Program-made: the position numbers and the translations under genes
Origin: Citrobacter rodentium NBRC 105723 = DSM 16636
GTDB lineage: Bacteria > Pseudomonadota > Gammaproteobacteria > Enterobacterales > Enterobacteriaceae
Assembly (NCBI RefSeq): GCF_021278985.1
Contig: NZ_CP082833.1
Location: 5,277,876-5,341,875 of the forward strand
Reading direction: 5' to 3'
DNA: 64,000 nucleotides
Shown: piece by piece, positions 16,368-25,828 of the stretch
How positions within the stretch are numbered: the first letter of the stretch is position 1
Layout: every line of letters begins with the position of its first letter
The notes under the pieces: generated by a model
The model's database searches: none
Told to the model about the DNA's origin: nothing
What the model saw: the letters and a program-made list of their open reading frames with translations, nothing else

Positions 16368-16700
16368 ATGGAAAAGGTGATTGAAATTACCGCCCGCCGT
16401 GAGGGTTTTCGCCGCTGCGGTGTGGCACACAGCGCAACCACGAAGGAATGGCCTGTGGATGCGTTCACCCCGGAACAGCTGGCGGTGCTGAAGGCTGACC
16501 CCATGCTGATTGTGGTGGAGCGCGATAAAGCGTCCGGCCAGAACGACACGGCCCGGGGGGATGAACTGGCCGCACAGCTGGATGCCGAACGCCAGAAAGT
16601 CAGCGAACTGACGGCGCAGCTGGAAGAAGAGCGCGGGAAGGTCCGGGAACTGACAGCGGCGCTTAAAGCAGCGCAGAAAGCAGACAAAAAGGAGAAGTAA
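16368..16700 (+). CDS. Mu gp35-like protein with coiled coil
   Basis: 110 residues. The N-terminal half (ITARREGFRRCGVAHSATTKEWP, then FTPEQLAVLKADPMLIV) is the HI1506-like domain of Mu-type phages; the C-terminal half from about residue 60 is a heptad-rich coiled coil ending in KADKKEK. Role in the head is not defined. It starts 3 bases after the capsid stop. Confidence 0.8.
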   Translation: MEKVIEITARREGFRRCGVAHSATTKEWPVDAFTPEQLAVLKADPMLIVVERDKASGQNDTARGDELAAQLDAERQKVSELTAQLEEERGKVRELTAALKAAQKADKKEK

Positions 16701-16703
16701 CTC

Positions 16704-17135
16704 ATGTCTTACGCCACACCGGAACAGTTCATCAGGGCGTTCAGTGAACGCGAGGCGCGCACACTGACGGATGAAGACATGACGGGATTCATCGACGAAG
16801 AAAAGCTGGCCTCCGCGCTTGCGCGCGCCAGTGCCCAGATTGATGGCTATCTGGTGGGGCGTTACCGGACCCCGTGGCCTGACAGCCCGGGGATACTGGT
16901 GGGTTACTGCTGCGATATCGCCCGTTATCACCTGGCGACCGATTACCGTATCTGCTCAGAAGAAATTCAGATGCGCTACCGGGATGCCATCCGCTTTCTG
17001 GAGAAAGTCGCGGCAGGACAAATCAACCTCGGGCGGGATACGTCCGGCAGTGTGATCCAGTCATCGTCACAGGTGCGTATCCGCTCCGGCTCCCGTCAGT
17101 TCGGGCGTGAGTCCACGCGGGGAGGTGCATTCTGA
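16704..17135 (+). CDS. head-tail connector-like protein (Mu gp36, DUF1320)
   Basis: 143 residues with the DUF1320 start MSYATPEQFIRAFSEREA and the conserved ARASAQIDGYLVGRYRTP block. These proteins act like gp6-type head-tail connectors. Its stop overlaps the start of the next gene. Confidence 0.88.
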   Translation: MSYATPEQFIRAFSEREARTLTDEDMTGFIDEEKLASALARASAQIDGYLVGRYRTPWPDSPGILVGYCCDIARYHLATDYRICSEEIQMRYRDAIRFLEKVAAGQINLGRDTSGSVIQSSSQVRIRSGSRQFGRESTRGGAF

Positions 17136-17785
17136 TTACTGACATTGAACGGGCGCTGGTTGAGCGTCTGCGCTGTGGTCTGGGGCATATGGTGCAGGAT
17201 GTCCGCACCTATGCCGGTGAACTGGATGAAGACCCGGGCCGGATTGTTCGCAGCCTTCCGGCAGCCTGGGTGACGTTCGGCGGCATCGTGAAAACCGAAC
17301 GCTATTCCACGTCACGCCGGAAATACATTGCCACCGGACGCTTTGTGGTTGTGGTGGGTGATTACAACACCCGCAGCGAACAGAGCGCCAGACAGGGAGG
17401 CACCGTCCGGGATGAGGTCGGGACAAACCAGCTGGTTGAATCCGTCCGTCGCCTGCTGACCGGTCAGGATTTGGGGCTGGAGATTGATTATTTCGAACCC
17501 GGGCGGGTCAGGACGCTGTTTAACACCGGCGTGGCAGAGCGGGCAATGTCCGTGTTTGCCTGTGAGTTCGATACCCGCTGGGTGGAGCACGCGCTGGAGA
17601 ACGGTAAATGGCCGGAGCGTGGTGCAGAAGCGGACCGCCTCTTCAACCGCTACCACGGCAGGCTGTCAGACCCTGACCCGGAACTGCTGAACCTTGGCAT
17701 CCGGTACCAGATGCAGGACAGCGACGCGGAAATATCAGGGCTGACTGAATTAAGAGAGCAACAGCATGAACAAAATGAAGGTTAA
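17132..17785 (+). CDS. Mu gp37-like protein (DUF1834), non-canonical start
   Basis: The conserved N-terminus of this family, ITDIERALVERLR, is encoded upstream of the first ATG (17189). The only initiation codons there are CTG at 17132 or ATT at 17135, 6 and 9 bases after GGAGG at 17121-17125. A CTG or ATT start overlapping the gp36 stop is therefore likely. The 217-residue product is a tail-completion or connector protein. Starting at 17189 would lose about 19 conserved residues. Confidence 0.8.
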   Translation: MITDIERALVERLRCGLGHMVQDVRTYAGELDEDPGRIVRSLPAAWVTFGGIVKTERYSTSRRKYIATGRFVVVVGDYNTRSEQSARQGGTVRDEVGTNQLVESVRRLLTGQDLGLEIDYFEPGRVRTLFNTGVAERAMSVFACEFDTRWVEHALENGKWPERGAEADRLFNRYHGRLSDPDPELLNLGIRYQMQDSDAEISGLTELREQQHEQNEG

Positions 17786-18008
17786 GGCGGCTCCCGGGAT
17801 GAAGTTCCCGATGGAGGATAACGCCCGGAAATACATCACCACGGAAGCGGTGACCGTTGAGAACACCGCTTATTACCGGCGCGCCGTTCAGGACGGTGAC
17901 CTGATTCTGGTGAAGGCTGAGCCTGAAACCACCGTGACGGCTGAACAGGACGCCGTGCAGGTAAAAGCGAAGGCGAAGAGAGAGAAACAGGTGGATTCCG
18001 ATGAGTGA
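17766..18008 (+). CDS. Mu gp38-like protein (DUF2635)
   Basis: 80 residues with the DUF2635 pattern KVKAAPGMKFPMEDNARKYITTE and AYYRRAVQDGDLI. A short protein encoded just before the tail sheath in Mu-like phages; precise role unknown. Overlaps both neighbours. Confidence 0.82.
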   Translation: MNKMKVKAAPGMKFPMEDNARKYITTEAVTVENTAYYRRAVQDGDLILVKAEPETTVTAEQDAVQVKAKAKREKQVDSDE

Positions 18009-19422
18009 AATTCAGTTTGACACCATTTCGGGCGGCATCCGTAAGCCCGGTGTGCATTTTGAGTTCAATACCCGGCTGGCCGTTAACACGCTGCCGGGTA
18101 ACGAACAGCGTGTTCTGGTGATTGGCCCGATGCTGTCAGGCGGCACCGCCACGCCCCTGAATGCCGTTTCCGTGTATTCCGAAGACGAAGCGGATTTGTA
18201 TTTCGGGGCCGGTTCGCTGGCCGCTGCAATGGCGCGCGCGGCCATTAACGCCAACAGTTATCTGCAACTGGATGTTATCGGTATTGCAGACAGTGGCGCA
18301 GGACAGGCGGCAACCGGCGCGGTTACCGTCAGCGGTACGGCAATCAGCAGCGGCACACTGTCGGTATGGGTTGCCGGTGAGCAGGTTACGGTGGATGTGG
18401 AAACCGGTGATGAACCGTCGAAAATCATTCCGGCACTGGTGGAAGCAATGACGCAGACGCCCTCGCTTCTGGTGACGGGGGAATACAAATCAGAAGCCTC
18501 TCAGCTGACGGTGACCACCCGGACCAAAGGAGCCTGGGGGAATGACATCACCCTGTCAGCGTCCACCACGGCAGGTGGTCTGACCGTGAGCGCCACACCG
18601 ATGGCGAACGGAGAAATGGACCCGGATATTCAGCCCGCACTGGATGCGGTCTTTGCCGCCGGTCACAACATTCTGATTTGTCCGTTCAGTACCACGCCAG
18701 CCCTTGCCGCCCTGAAGCAGCATCTGGAGAAAACCGGGAACGCGATGGAACAGCGCGGCGCGATTGGCTGTGCGGGCTGGACGGGCAGTCTCGGGAACGG
18801 GATCACCCTGGCTGCCGGTGTGAACAGCGGGCGCGTGTCCGTCCCCTGGTATCGCGGCTCCGTGAAGCTGCCAGCGGTACTGGCTGCCATCTACGGCGCT
18901 GTGATGGCGGGCGAGGAAGACCCGGCGCGTCCGCTGAACTCGCTGGCGCTGTCCGGGCTGGATGTGGTCGCCATGTCACAGCGTGAAAGCCGTAACGAGC
19001 AGGAAAACGCCCTGCATAACGGCCTGACGCCGGTTGAGGTTGGCCCGGGTAACACGGTGCAGATTGTGCGTGCGGTCAGTACGTACACGGTAAACGCACA
19101 GGGCGTGACTGACGTCTCGTTACTGGATATCACGTCCATCAGAACGCTGGACTACACCCGCAAGGCGTGCCGCGAACGCATCAGCCTTCGCTTCCCGCGC
19201 GAAAAACTCAGCATCCGCACTATCGCAAAAGTGGAAAGCGAACTGTATGACGTGCTGATCAAGCTGGAGGAAGCGGAAATTCTGGAGAACGTGGAAGCGA
19301 ACAAGGCAAAGCTGCGCGTTCAGCGAAACGGGAAAGATGCAAACCGTCTCGACTGCGTGGTTCCGGCGGATGTGGTTAACGGCCTGCATGTGTTTGCCGG
19401 TCGCATCGACATGATTTTGTAA
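18001..19422 (+). CDS. tail sheath protein L (Mu gp39)
   Basis: 473 residues. The N-terminus with ISGGIRKPGVHFEFNTRLAVNTLPGNEQRVLVIG and the C-terminal RTLDYTRKACRERISLRFPREKLS are typical of Mu L contractile-sheath subunits. This makes the virion a myovirus. Followed after 12 bases by the tube gene. Confidence 0.94.
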   Translation: MSEIQFDTISGGIRKPGVHFEFNTRLAVNTLPGNEQRVLVIGPMLSGGTATPLNAVSVYSEDEADLYFGAGSLAAAMARAAINANSYLQLDVIGIADSGAGQAATGAVTVSGTAISSGTLSVWVAGEQVTVDVETGDEPSKIIPALVEAMTQTPSLLVTGEYKSEASQLTVTTRTKGAWGNDITLSASTTAGGLTVSATPMANGEMDPDIQPALDAVFAAGHNILICPFSTTPALAALKQHLEKTGNAMEQRGAIGCAGWTGSLGNGITLAAGVNSGRVSVPWYRGSVKLPAVLAAIYGAVMAGEEDPARPLNSLALSGLDVVAMSQRESRNEQENALHNGLTPVEVGPGNTVQIVRAVSTYTVNAQGVTDVSLLDITSIRTLDYTRKACRERISLRFPREKLSIRTIAKVESELYDVLIKLEEAEILENVEANKAKLRVQRNGKDANRLDCVVPADVVNGLHVFAGRIDMIL

Positions 19423-19434
19423 GGAGCGCGGTAA

Positions 19435-19809
19435 ATGTCCATTAAAGAATATGTCGGCTCGATTGTGCTGGAGGTGGACAGCCAGGAAATCGAGATCACC
19501 GACTTCGATGTTCAGATCAACACCGGGCGAAAGCTGGTCAAGACCATGAACAAAACCGGCAGGGCCAAAGGCTTTGCCCGTGGCATTGCCACTTACGATA
19601 TTTCAGTTTCGGCGGTTATCCCTGATACCAACGAGCCGGACTGGGAAAATCTGGAAGGTGTGAAAATCTCAATTTATCCGCTCAGCAACAGCGGTAAGCG
19701 CACCTCCTATCTGGACTGCTTCACTGTTGAAGTGGGTGAGAAATACACCGTCGACAGTGAAGCGAAAATTGATATCAAAATGGCTGCACTCAGGAAGGTG
19801 ACAGGATGA
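19435..19809 (+). CDS. tail tube protein M (Mu gp40)
   Basis: 124 residues with the tube-protein pattern (SIVLEVDSQEIEITDFDVQINTGRKLVKTM... and KIDIKMAALRKVTG). Forms the inner tube surrounded by gpL. ATG preceded by AAGGAGCGCGGTAA. Confidence 0.92.
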   Translation: MSIKEYVGSIVLEVDSQEIEITDFDVQINTGRKLVKTMNKTGRAKGFARGIATYDISVSAVIPDTNEPDWENLEGVKISIYPLSNSGKRTSYLDCFTVEVGEKYTVDSEAKIDIKMAALRKVTG

Positions 19810-20189
19810 CTTTGATTAATACACAGACCGGCGAACTGTCTGATGGCGTGGTATTTAACGGCACCGTTCATAAAAACTTTGAGCTGCGTCTGCCGGTCAT
19901 GCGTGATAACGGGCAGGCACTGGAAGAAACCGAAGAACGCTTTCAGACGGTGGACGGCTTCGCGGCAGATTATTACTACCGTTGTGCAGTGATGGCGGCA
20001 ACGCTGGTCCGTCTTGGGGATATCCCGCAGGAAGAACTGACGGCGGATCTGTTGCACGACAACATGACGCCGGACGATTTTAATATTCTGCTGGCATCAC
20101 GCAACGTCCTGAAGGTAAAGCGGAACGGCGGGAATCCCGGCTCGCCGGACTCCGGCTCGCAGTCCTCATCCTCGGGCGCTACGGAATAA
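19806..20189 (+). CDS. tail assembly chaperone, short form (Mu gp41)
   Basis: 127 residues of the phage tail assembly chaperone type, ending in a Ser/Gly/Pro-rich tail. In long-tailed phages this gene is read as two products, the longer made by a programmed frameshift just before its stop. Here the -1 frame is open through the last 90 bases of the gene and continues into the next reading frame. Confidence 0.85.
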   Translation: MTLINTQTGELSDGVVFNGTVHKNFELRLPVMRDNGQALEETEERFQTVDGFAADYYYRCAVMAATLVRLGDIPQEELTADLLHDNMTPDDFNILLASRNVLKVKRNGGNPGSPDSGSQSSSSGATE

Positions 20190-20203
20190 CCGAAGAGCAA
20201 ATC

Positions 20204-20362
20204 ATGACCATGAGCCGTCCCGAGCTGGACGGCTGGCTTGCCGCCGTTGACAGACTGAACGGCGGCGGCTCAGGAAGAAAGGACACATCACAGACCACCC
20301 GCCAGTCATTTAAATCCCTCAGAAAGAAACGCAGAAAAGGTAAGCAGAAAAATGGCCGGTAA
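20204..20362 (+). CDS. tail chaperone extension reached by -1 frameshift
   Basis: A 52-residue frame with its own ATG at 20204. Its frame is open upstream and, read from inside gp41, gives LILGRYGITEEQIMTMSRPELDGW, the pattern of P2 GpE/lambda T-type chaperone extensions (YG.T.EEI). So the natural product is probably a gp41 fusion made by -1 frameshifting, as known for Mu gp41/gp42. I could not pick a clear slippery heptamer between 20110 and 20186. The C-terminus is very basic (KKRRKGKQK). Confidence 0.65.
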   Translation: MTMSRPELDGWLAAVDRLNGGGSGRKDTSQTTRQSFKSLRKKRRKGKQKNGR

Positions 20363-22634
20363 TTTCAAAGTTGGCATGACCCTGACTGCGAAGGACGAAG
20401 CCTCGCAGGTCCTGGAAAAGGGACAAAAACAGGTTATCAAAGCCACCGAAGGTGTAACAAAGGCAACCCGGAAAGCAGGCGCAGAGCAGAAGCGTACCGA
20501 GCAGGAAAGCATTAACAGCACGAAAAAGGCCGCAAAAGAGATACAGCGTGCCGCCCGTGCCCGGGAAACGCTCGGTATTCGTGCAGAACGCGAGATCCGG
20601 CGTGAAATTTATCTGACGGTTGCCAGTTATAACCGTCTGGCCCGCGCCGGTTTTGAATCTGCGCAGGAGCAGGAACGCGCCATGCAGGCCACCCGGGAAA
20701 AAGCCCGGGCACTCAAGCGTGAACTGGATGGCGTTACTCAGGCTCAGATGAAAATGGCGAAAACGCCTGTTATCCCTGAACAGGGACGTTTTGCGCGTGC
20801 GGCTGCATTTGGCGGGAATGCCGTGACAACAGGCGCTGGTATCGCAGCAGGTGCGGCTATTATGGCGCAGCCGGTCAAAAAGCAGATGAGCTACGAACGC
20901 CAGCTGACAATGATGGCCAATACCGCTTTCAGTGATGGTGGTCTGGAAGGCAGGCAGTCCGGGCGTGAAAAACTGAAAAACAGTATTCGCGCGGCGGTAA
21001 CGTATGGTGGCGGAACGAAAGAGGATGCCGCTGATGCAATGAATGAGATGTTGGCCAGCGGCGCTTTTTCCTGGGATACAGCGAATAATCTGTTACCGCA
21101 GATTATGAAATTTGCTACTGCATCCGGTGCATCCCCACGCGATCTGGTCACTATGGCGGCCAAAGCTAAGCAAACATTTGGACTGACAGACAACGATCTT
21201 CCGGCCATGTTTAATATGGCTATTGCAGCCGGTAAAGCCGGTAATTTTGAGCTACGGGATATGGCGGAGCATCTTGGACCTCAGATGGCGTTAGCTGGTA
21301 ACGCCGGAATGAAAGGACTGGATGGATTCCAGAAATTACTGGCATTTAATGAGGTCGCAGGTATTGCCGCAGGCAGCAGCAGTGAGGCAGGTAATAACGT
21401 TGTAAACCTGTTGGCCAAACTTTTCAGTAGTGAATCAGCAACAAGGGCGAAAAGCATCACGATTGATGGCAAGGGTATTGATTTACCCGGTACATTGACC
21501 CGAGCTATGGAAAACGGCATTGATCCGATAGAGGCATTTTCACGCCTTGCTGATAAAGTCGCCGCGAACAACAAACAATATCAGGAGCTTCAGAAGCGCC
21601 TGGCAGCAACAAAAGACAAAGGCCAGCAGGACAAAATTCTGGAGTCTATGGCGAAAATTCTTGAGGGGTTCGGTGTTGGTGAGCTTGTCGGTGATATGCA
21701 GGCACTGAAGGCAATCCTGGCTTACAGGAATAACCCGGAATACCGAAAGCAGGTCGAAGCTGAAATCAGTCAGCAACGCACCCTGCCAGAAGGTCAGCGC
21801 GCGGGTGATGTGGATTTTAAATTCATATCAGACACGAATGATTTTAAAACCGGGCAGGCTAAAAACACGCTTGAATTTTCACAAATGGACAGCATGAAAA
21901 AGCTGGCTGATGCGTCCGGTGCTGTGGCTGATGCCATAAGCTGGGCGGGTGAAGAGTTTCCGGGGCTGACCACGGCAGTGGTGGGTGCCACGACCGCCAT
22001 TGAAGCGATGACCGCAGCAGCCCTGACATGGGCCGGGATCAAAATCCTGACCGGGAGTAAACCCGGTGGCAAGGCTGGCGAGGTTGTCGGTGATGTCATT
22101 GAAAACACGGTCAAAAAAGGCAAAGGATTTAAATTCCCCGGCATTGCCGGTGGCCTGCTTTCTTTCGGTAGCACCGTTACGGCACTGGCCACTGCAACCA
22201 GCCCGGAAGAAGACGCCGCCGTCGAAGGAAGCGAGGAGCGCTGGAAAAATATACGGGCTAAATATCCTCAGTGGCTGATTGATGCTGCCCGTGAAAAATA
22301 TCAGCCGTGGTGGCAGTTTGGCGAAGGTTACTCAACAGAAAACGAGAAATGGATCCAGCAGTATCTTGACGAACTGAAAAAAACCGGGGTTATCGCCGGT
22401 GATTCTCTGCCAACACCAGAACAAGTCCGACAGCAAGCCGGAATGGCAGCGCCTGAACCGGCATCAAAGCCCCCCGGACGCATCAACCAGCCGGAATACC
22501 TCACGCACTGGGGACCACCTGCCAGCCCCATAAATTTCACCACACAACTGGTGCTCGATGGTCAGGTCGTGGCGGAAGCAGTGAACAAATACAACCTTCA
22601 GGACGGCAACAGAGGCACGGGAGGAACTTACTGA
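20352..22634 (+). CDS. tail tape measure protein
   Basis: 760 residues. The N-terminal 150 are a helical, Lys/Glu/Gln-rich coiled coil; a small hydrophobic segment near 160-175 and a central TP901-type core (SGASPRDLVTMAAKAKQTFGL...) follow. A second hydrophobic stretch (GLTTAVVGATTAIEAMTAAALTWAGIKIL) near 540-565 is normal for tape measures. It sets tail length and is placed as expected after the tail chaperone. Confidence 0.93.
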   Translation: MAGNFKVGMTLTAKDEASQVLEKGQKQVIKATEGVTKATRKAGAEQKRTEQESINSTKKAAKEIQRAARARETLGIRAEREIRREIYLTVASYNRLARAGFESAQEQERAMQATREKARALKRELDGVTQAQMKMAKTPVIPEQGRFARAAAFGGNAVTTGAGIAAGAAIMAQPVKKQMSYERQLTMMANTAFSDGGLEGRQSGREKLKNSIRAAVTYGGGTKEDAADAMNEMLASGAFSWDTANNLLPQIMKFATASGASPRDLVTMAAKAKQTFGLTDNDLPAMFNMAIAAGKAGNFELRDMAEHLGPQMALAGNAGMKGLDGFQKLLAFNEVAGIAAGSSSEAGNNVVNLLAKLFSSESATRAKSITIDGKGIDLPGTLTRAMENGIDPIEAFSRLADKVAANNKQYQELQKRLAATKDKGQQDKILESMAKILEGFGVGELVGDMQALKAILAYRNNPEYRKQVEAEISQQRTLPEGQRAGDVDFKFISDTNDFKTGQAKNTLEFSQMDSMKKLADASGAVADAISWAGEEFPGLTTAVVGATTAIEAMTAAALTWAGIKILTGSKPGGKAGEVVGDVIENTVKKGKGFKFPGIAGGLLSFGSTVTALATATSPEEDAAVEGSEERWKNIRAKYPQWLIDAAREKYQPWWQFGEGYSTENEKWIQQYLDELKKTGVIAGDSLPTPEQVRQQAGMAAPEPASKPPGRINQPEYLTHWGPPASPINFTTQLVLDGQVVAEAVNKYNLQDGNRGTGGTY

Positions 22635-23983
22635 TGGGCTGGGCTGAAAACCTGCAAAACGCTTCCTTTCGCGGTGTGCAGTTTGATGTACTGAACACGG
22701 ATGAACAAATCAGCCGCGACCATGCGGTCTATGAATACCCGTTTGTTGACGGGGCGGATTTGCACGACCTCGGGCGCAAGGCGCGACCGTTCCGCATGAC
22801 GGCGTTCCTGTGGGGGGAGTATTACGAATATAAACTCGAAAAGCTGATCGCCGCCCTGGACGAAGGCGGCGATGGTGAGCTGATTCACCCGGTTTATGGC
22901 TCCGTTCCGTCGGTGATTGTGACCGGCTACAGCATTCGCCATGACGCAGAAAGCCCGGACAGCTGCACCATCGACATGAGCTTTCTGGAGAACCGCACCG
23001 GCAGCGCGTTGTTCAGCACCCCGTTACCGGAGCTGTTTGCACAGCAGTTATTTGAAGAACTGGATAAGTTACTGGCACAGTTAAGCGAATTATTTGACGC
23101 TGTTACGGCCCCTTTAAAGACCATTAACAGCGTGATTAAAAAAATCCAGACGGTACGTGCCACGCTGGTGAATACCCTGCTGACGTTCAAAAGCGATTTT
23201 CTCTCATCCATCGACAATATGATGTCACTGGCCAGCGAACCCGGAAAGTTCATCGGCGGGCTGGCAGAGGTGCTGGAAATCCACACGTCAGATGTCGGGC
23301 ACGCGGTGCCGGTGCTGGAGCGTACTGATTCCGCCACCACGACCGGACTGACCGGGGAAGACAGCGTCGCCAGTTCTGCGACCGTGATGACCTGCTGGAA
23401 TGAGGTGATGGCAGATATGGATGAGCTGGTCGCGCTGCCGGTCGCACTGGTCAGCGGTGATAAAACGCCGTCTGTGGCACTTCCGCCGGATGCGTCCGTG
23501 GAAGACGTGCAGGACGTGAAAGCGGCTTATGCGGTTCTGGCAGCCTCAGAGCTGGCCAGCGTGGCGACGGCGATACTGTCAGATGAGGCTCAGTCAGAGC
23601 AGCTTATACCGGCGGATATCGGGCGACTGGTCGGGGATGTGCGCACCCGCTTACAGGCAGCCATCACGCTGTTCCGTGAACGCTATGAAAGCGAACGCGA
23701 ACGGATAACCGAAACCGTATCACCACTGGGGCTGATGTACCCGGGAATCATTCAGAGCATGAAGAACGTGGCGGCATCCGTGCAGGATGTCGGCCTGCTG
23801 GTTCTGTCACGCCGCCCACCGCTGACGCAGAAACAGGTGCAGGCGGACAGCTGTCTGCTGTTGCTGGCGTGGCAGTGGTACGGTGATTACAGCCGTGCGG
23901 CAGAGCTGCAACGTCTGAACCCGCAGCTGCGTGACCCGAACAACATAACCGCCGGGATGGTGATTAATGCCTACGCAAAATAA
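22634..23983 (+). CDS. DNA circularisation protein N (Mu gp43)
   Basis: 449 residues. The N-terminal domain (WAENLQNASFRGVQFDVLNTD... FVDGADLHDLGRKARPF) is the phage N family; the C-terminal YGDYSRAAELQRLNPQLRDPNNITAGMVI is LysM-like. In Mu gpN is a baseplate/tail component ejected to bind the DNA ends. The start shares a base with the tape-measure stop. Confidence 0.9.
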   Translation: MGWAENLQNASFRGVQFDVLNTDEQISRDHAVYEYPFVDGADLHDLGRKARPFRMTAFLWGEYYEYKLEKLIAALDEGGDGELIHPVYGSVPSVIVTGYSIRHDAESPDSCTIDMSFLENRTGSALFSTPLPELFAQQLFEELDKLLAQLSELFDAVTAPLKTINSVIKKIQTVRATLVNTLLTFKSDFLSSIDNMMSLASEPGKFIGGLAEVLEIHTSDVGHAVPVLERTDSATTTGLTGEDSVASSATVMTCWNEVMADMDELVALPVALVSGDKTPSVALPPDASVEDVQDVKAAYAVLAASELASVATAILSDEAQSEQLIPADIGRLVGDVRTRLQAAITLFRERYESERERITETVSPLGLMYPGIIQSMKNVAASVQDVGLLVLSRRPPLTQKQVQADSCLLLLAWQWYGDYSRAAELQRLNPQLRDPNNITAGMVINAYAK

Positions 23984-25178
23984 CGACGACAAAATCAGCC
24001 TGGTCATTGCCGGAAGGTCGCATTCTGACTGGAGCAGTTATCGTATTGACAGCGATTTCCTGAAAGCCGCCGACGGCTGGCAGCTTCAGCTGGGACTGCC
24101 TGAAAAGGTGTTCCCGGCGGATATCGTCCGGGGTGCGCCGGTCCGTTTGCAGGTGGGCGACGAGACGGTGCTCAGTGGGCGCGTGGACAGCGTGCGCCGC
24201 AGTGTATCCCGTCAGAGCTGCACGCTGACCCTGTCCGGGCGTGATGATGCCGCCATCCTGGTGGACTGTGCCGCGCCGGTATTCAGTGCCAACCAACTGA
24301 CGCTGGACGAGGTCATCGACAGGATTGTCAGACCGCTGGGGATACAGCGCATCCGTATTCAGGCGTCCGGTGTGTCACGTAATGACAAGGTCGTTATAGA
24401 GCCGGGGATGCGTGCGTGGGATGCACTGGCTAAAGCTGCCGCCGGTCGCGGCTTATGGCCGTGGTTTGAGCCTGACGGGACGCTGGTTGTGGGTGGCCCT
24501 GACTACACCACCACGCCGGTGGATACACTGATTATGAAGCTGGACGGCACCGGGAACAACGTGATGGAGCTGGACGATACCCGGTCCATTAACGGCTGTT
24601 TCTCCGAGCTGACGGTGCTGGCCCAGAGCCACGCCCGCCGCGCAGACAGCAAGAAACAGGTGGCCGTGGTGCCACTGGACATCTGGAACGAGGACGGCAG
24701 CGTGCGCACATTATCCGGGCAGGACAGCGGTAATACAGGCAGTGGTCAGACAGGCATTCATAACATGAAAGCCGTGGCCACCGACCCCACCGTGGATTAT
24801 TACCGCCCGCAGATAATCACCCAGGGCGACACCAGCAACATGGAGCAGGTGAACTGGCGCGCCAAAAAAATGATGAGTGATGCCCGCCTGTCGGGGCTGG
24901 ATATCGTCGCACTGGTTGCAGGCCATCGCACGGCGGACGGTGTCCTGTGGCAGCCCGGCCAGCGTGTGCGGATTGTCAGCGAACCCCACGGCATCGATGC
25001 CATCTTTTTTCTGATGGGGCGTGAGTTCAGCGGAGGCCGGAACGGGCAGACAACCCGGCTCCGCTTTAAGGAGGATGGCGTGTGGATACCAGATGCCTTC
25101 CCGCGCGAGAAGAAACGCCATCATCGCAGGGGCAAAAAGAAAAAAGAGGTCGCCATTGTTAAGGTCTGGGAGAAATGA
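23967..25178 (+). CDS. baseplate hub protein P (Mu gp44)
   Basis: 403 residues of the Mu gpP/gpD-like hub family (N-terminal KISLVIAGRSHSDWSSYRIDSDFLKAADGWQL; EPGMRAWDALAKAAAGRGLWPWFEPDG in the middle). The C-terminus is very basic (KKRHHRRGKKKK). It forms the central ring of the baseplate and overlaps gene N by 17 bases. Confidence 0.9.
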   Translation: MPTQNNDDKISLVIAGRSHSDWSSYRIDSDFLKAADGWQLQLGLPEKVFPADIVRGAPVRLQVGDETVLSGRVDSVRRSVSRQSCTLTLSGRDDAAILVDCAAPVFSANQLTLDEVIDRIVRPLGIQRIRIQASGVSRNDKVVIEPGMRAWDALAKAAAGRGLWPWFEPDGTLVVGGPDYTTTPVDTLIMKLDGTGNNVMELDDTRSINGCFSELTVLAQSHARRADSKKQVAVVPLDIWNEDGSVRTLSGQDSGNTGSGQTGIHNMKAVATDPTVDYYRPQIITQGDTSNMEQVNWRAKKMMSDARLSGLDIVALVAGHRTADGVLWQPGQRVRIVSEPHGIDAIFFLMGREFSGGRNGQTTRLRFKEDGVWIPDAFPREKKRHHRRGKKKKEVAIVKVWEK

Positions 25179-25828
25179 TGTGGGACAAAGTTAATCAGCG
25201 CGTACAGCAGGCACTGGCCGCCGTTCGCCAGGCGTTCAGGGTGGTGACCGGTACGGTGGACAGTTCGACCAAAGTACAGCTGCTTCAGCTTAACGGGCTG
25301 GCAGGCGAACAGCTGGACGGTGCGGAGTATTTTCAGCATTACGGCCTCACCACATCCCCGCCGCCCGGCTCAATGGGTATTGCCGTTCCGCTGAACGGCA
25401 ATACCTCTCATACTGTCGTGGTGGCCACAGAGCACGGCGCATATCGTCTGACGGAACTGAAACCCGGGGAAGTGGCCCTGTATACCGATGAAGGCGCGAA
25501 AATCGTACTGAAGCGCGGACGGGTTATTGAAACCGAATGTGACGTTTATCGCGTGAAATGCAAACGCTACGAGGTTGAGGCAGAGGAGAACGCCACATTC
25601 ACGACACCGTTACTGACAGCCAGTGACAGGCTGACGGTGGAAGGCAAAATCACCGGCAACGGTGGCATGGCCATCAGTGGGGGCAAGGGATACACTGCCA
25701 CCTTTGAAGGCGATATCAACCATGTGGGTGGAGTGATTACCTCCGTTGACGTCACCATTAATGGCGTTAAAATCGGAACGCACAAACATCCAACCCCACA
25801 CGGCATGTCTGACACGCCGGTTAATTAA
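25175..25828 (+). CDS. baseplate spike protein (Mu gp45)
   Basis: 217 residues with a beta-rich C-terminal part (LTVEGKITGNGGMAISGGKGYTATFEGDINHVGGVITSVDVTINGVKIGTHKHPTP) typical of gpV/gp45 trimeric spikes. The G-T-H-K-H motif near the tip is the kind that binds iron in phage spikes. It pierces the outer membrane. ATG overlaps the upstream stop. Confidence 0.9.
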   Translation: MMWDKVNQRVQQALAAVRQAFRVVTGTVDSSTKVQLLQLNGLAGEQLDGAEYFQHYGLTTSPPPGSMGIAVPLNGNTSHTVVVATEHGAYRLTELKPGEVALYTDEGAKIVLKRGRVIETECDVYRVKCKRYEVEAEENATFTTPLLTASDRLTVEGKITGNGGMAISGGKGYTATFEGDINHVGGVITSVDVTINGVKIGTHKHPTPHGMSDTPVN

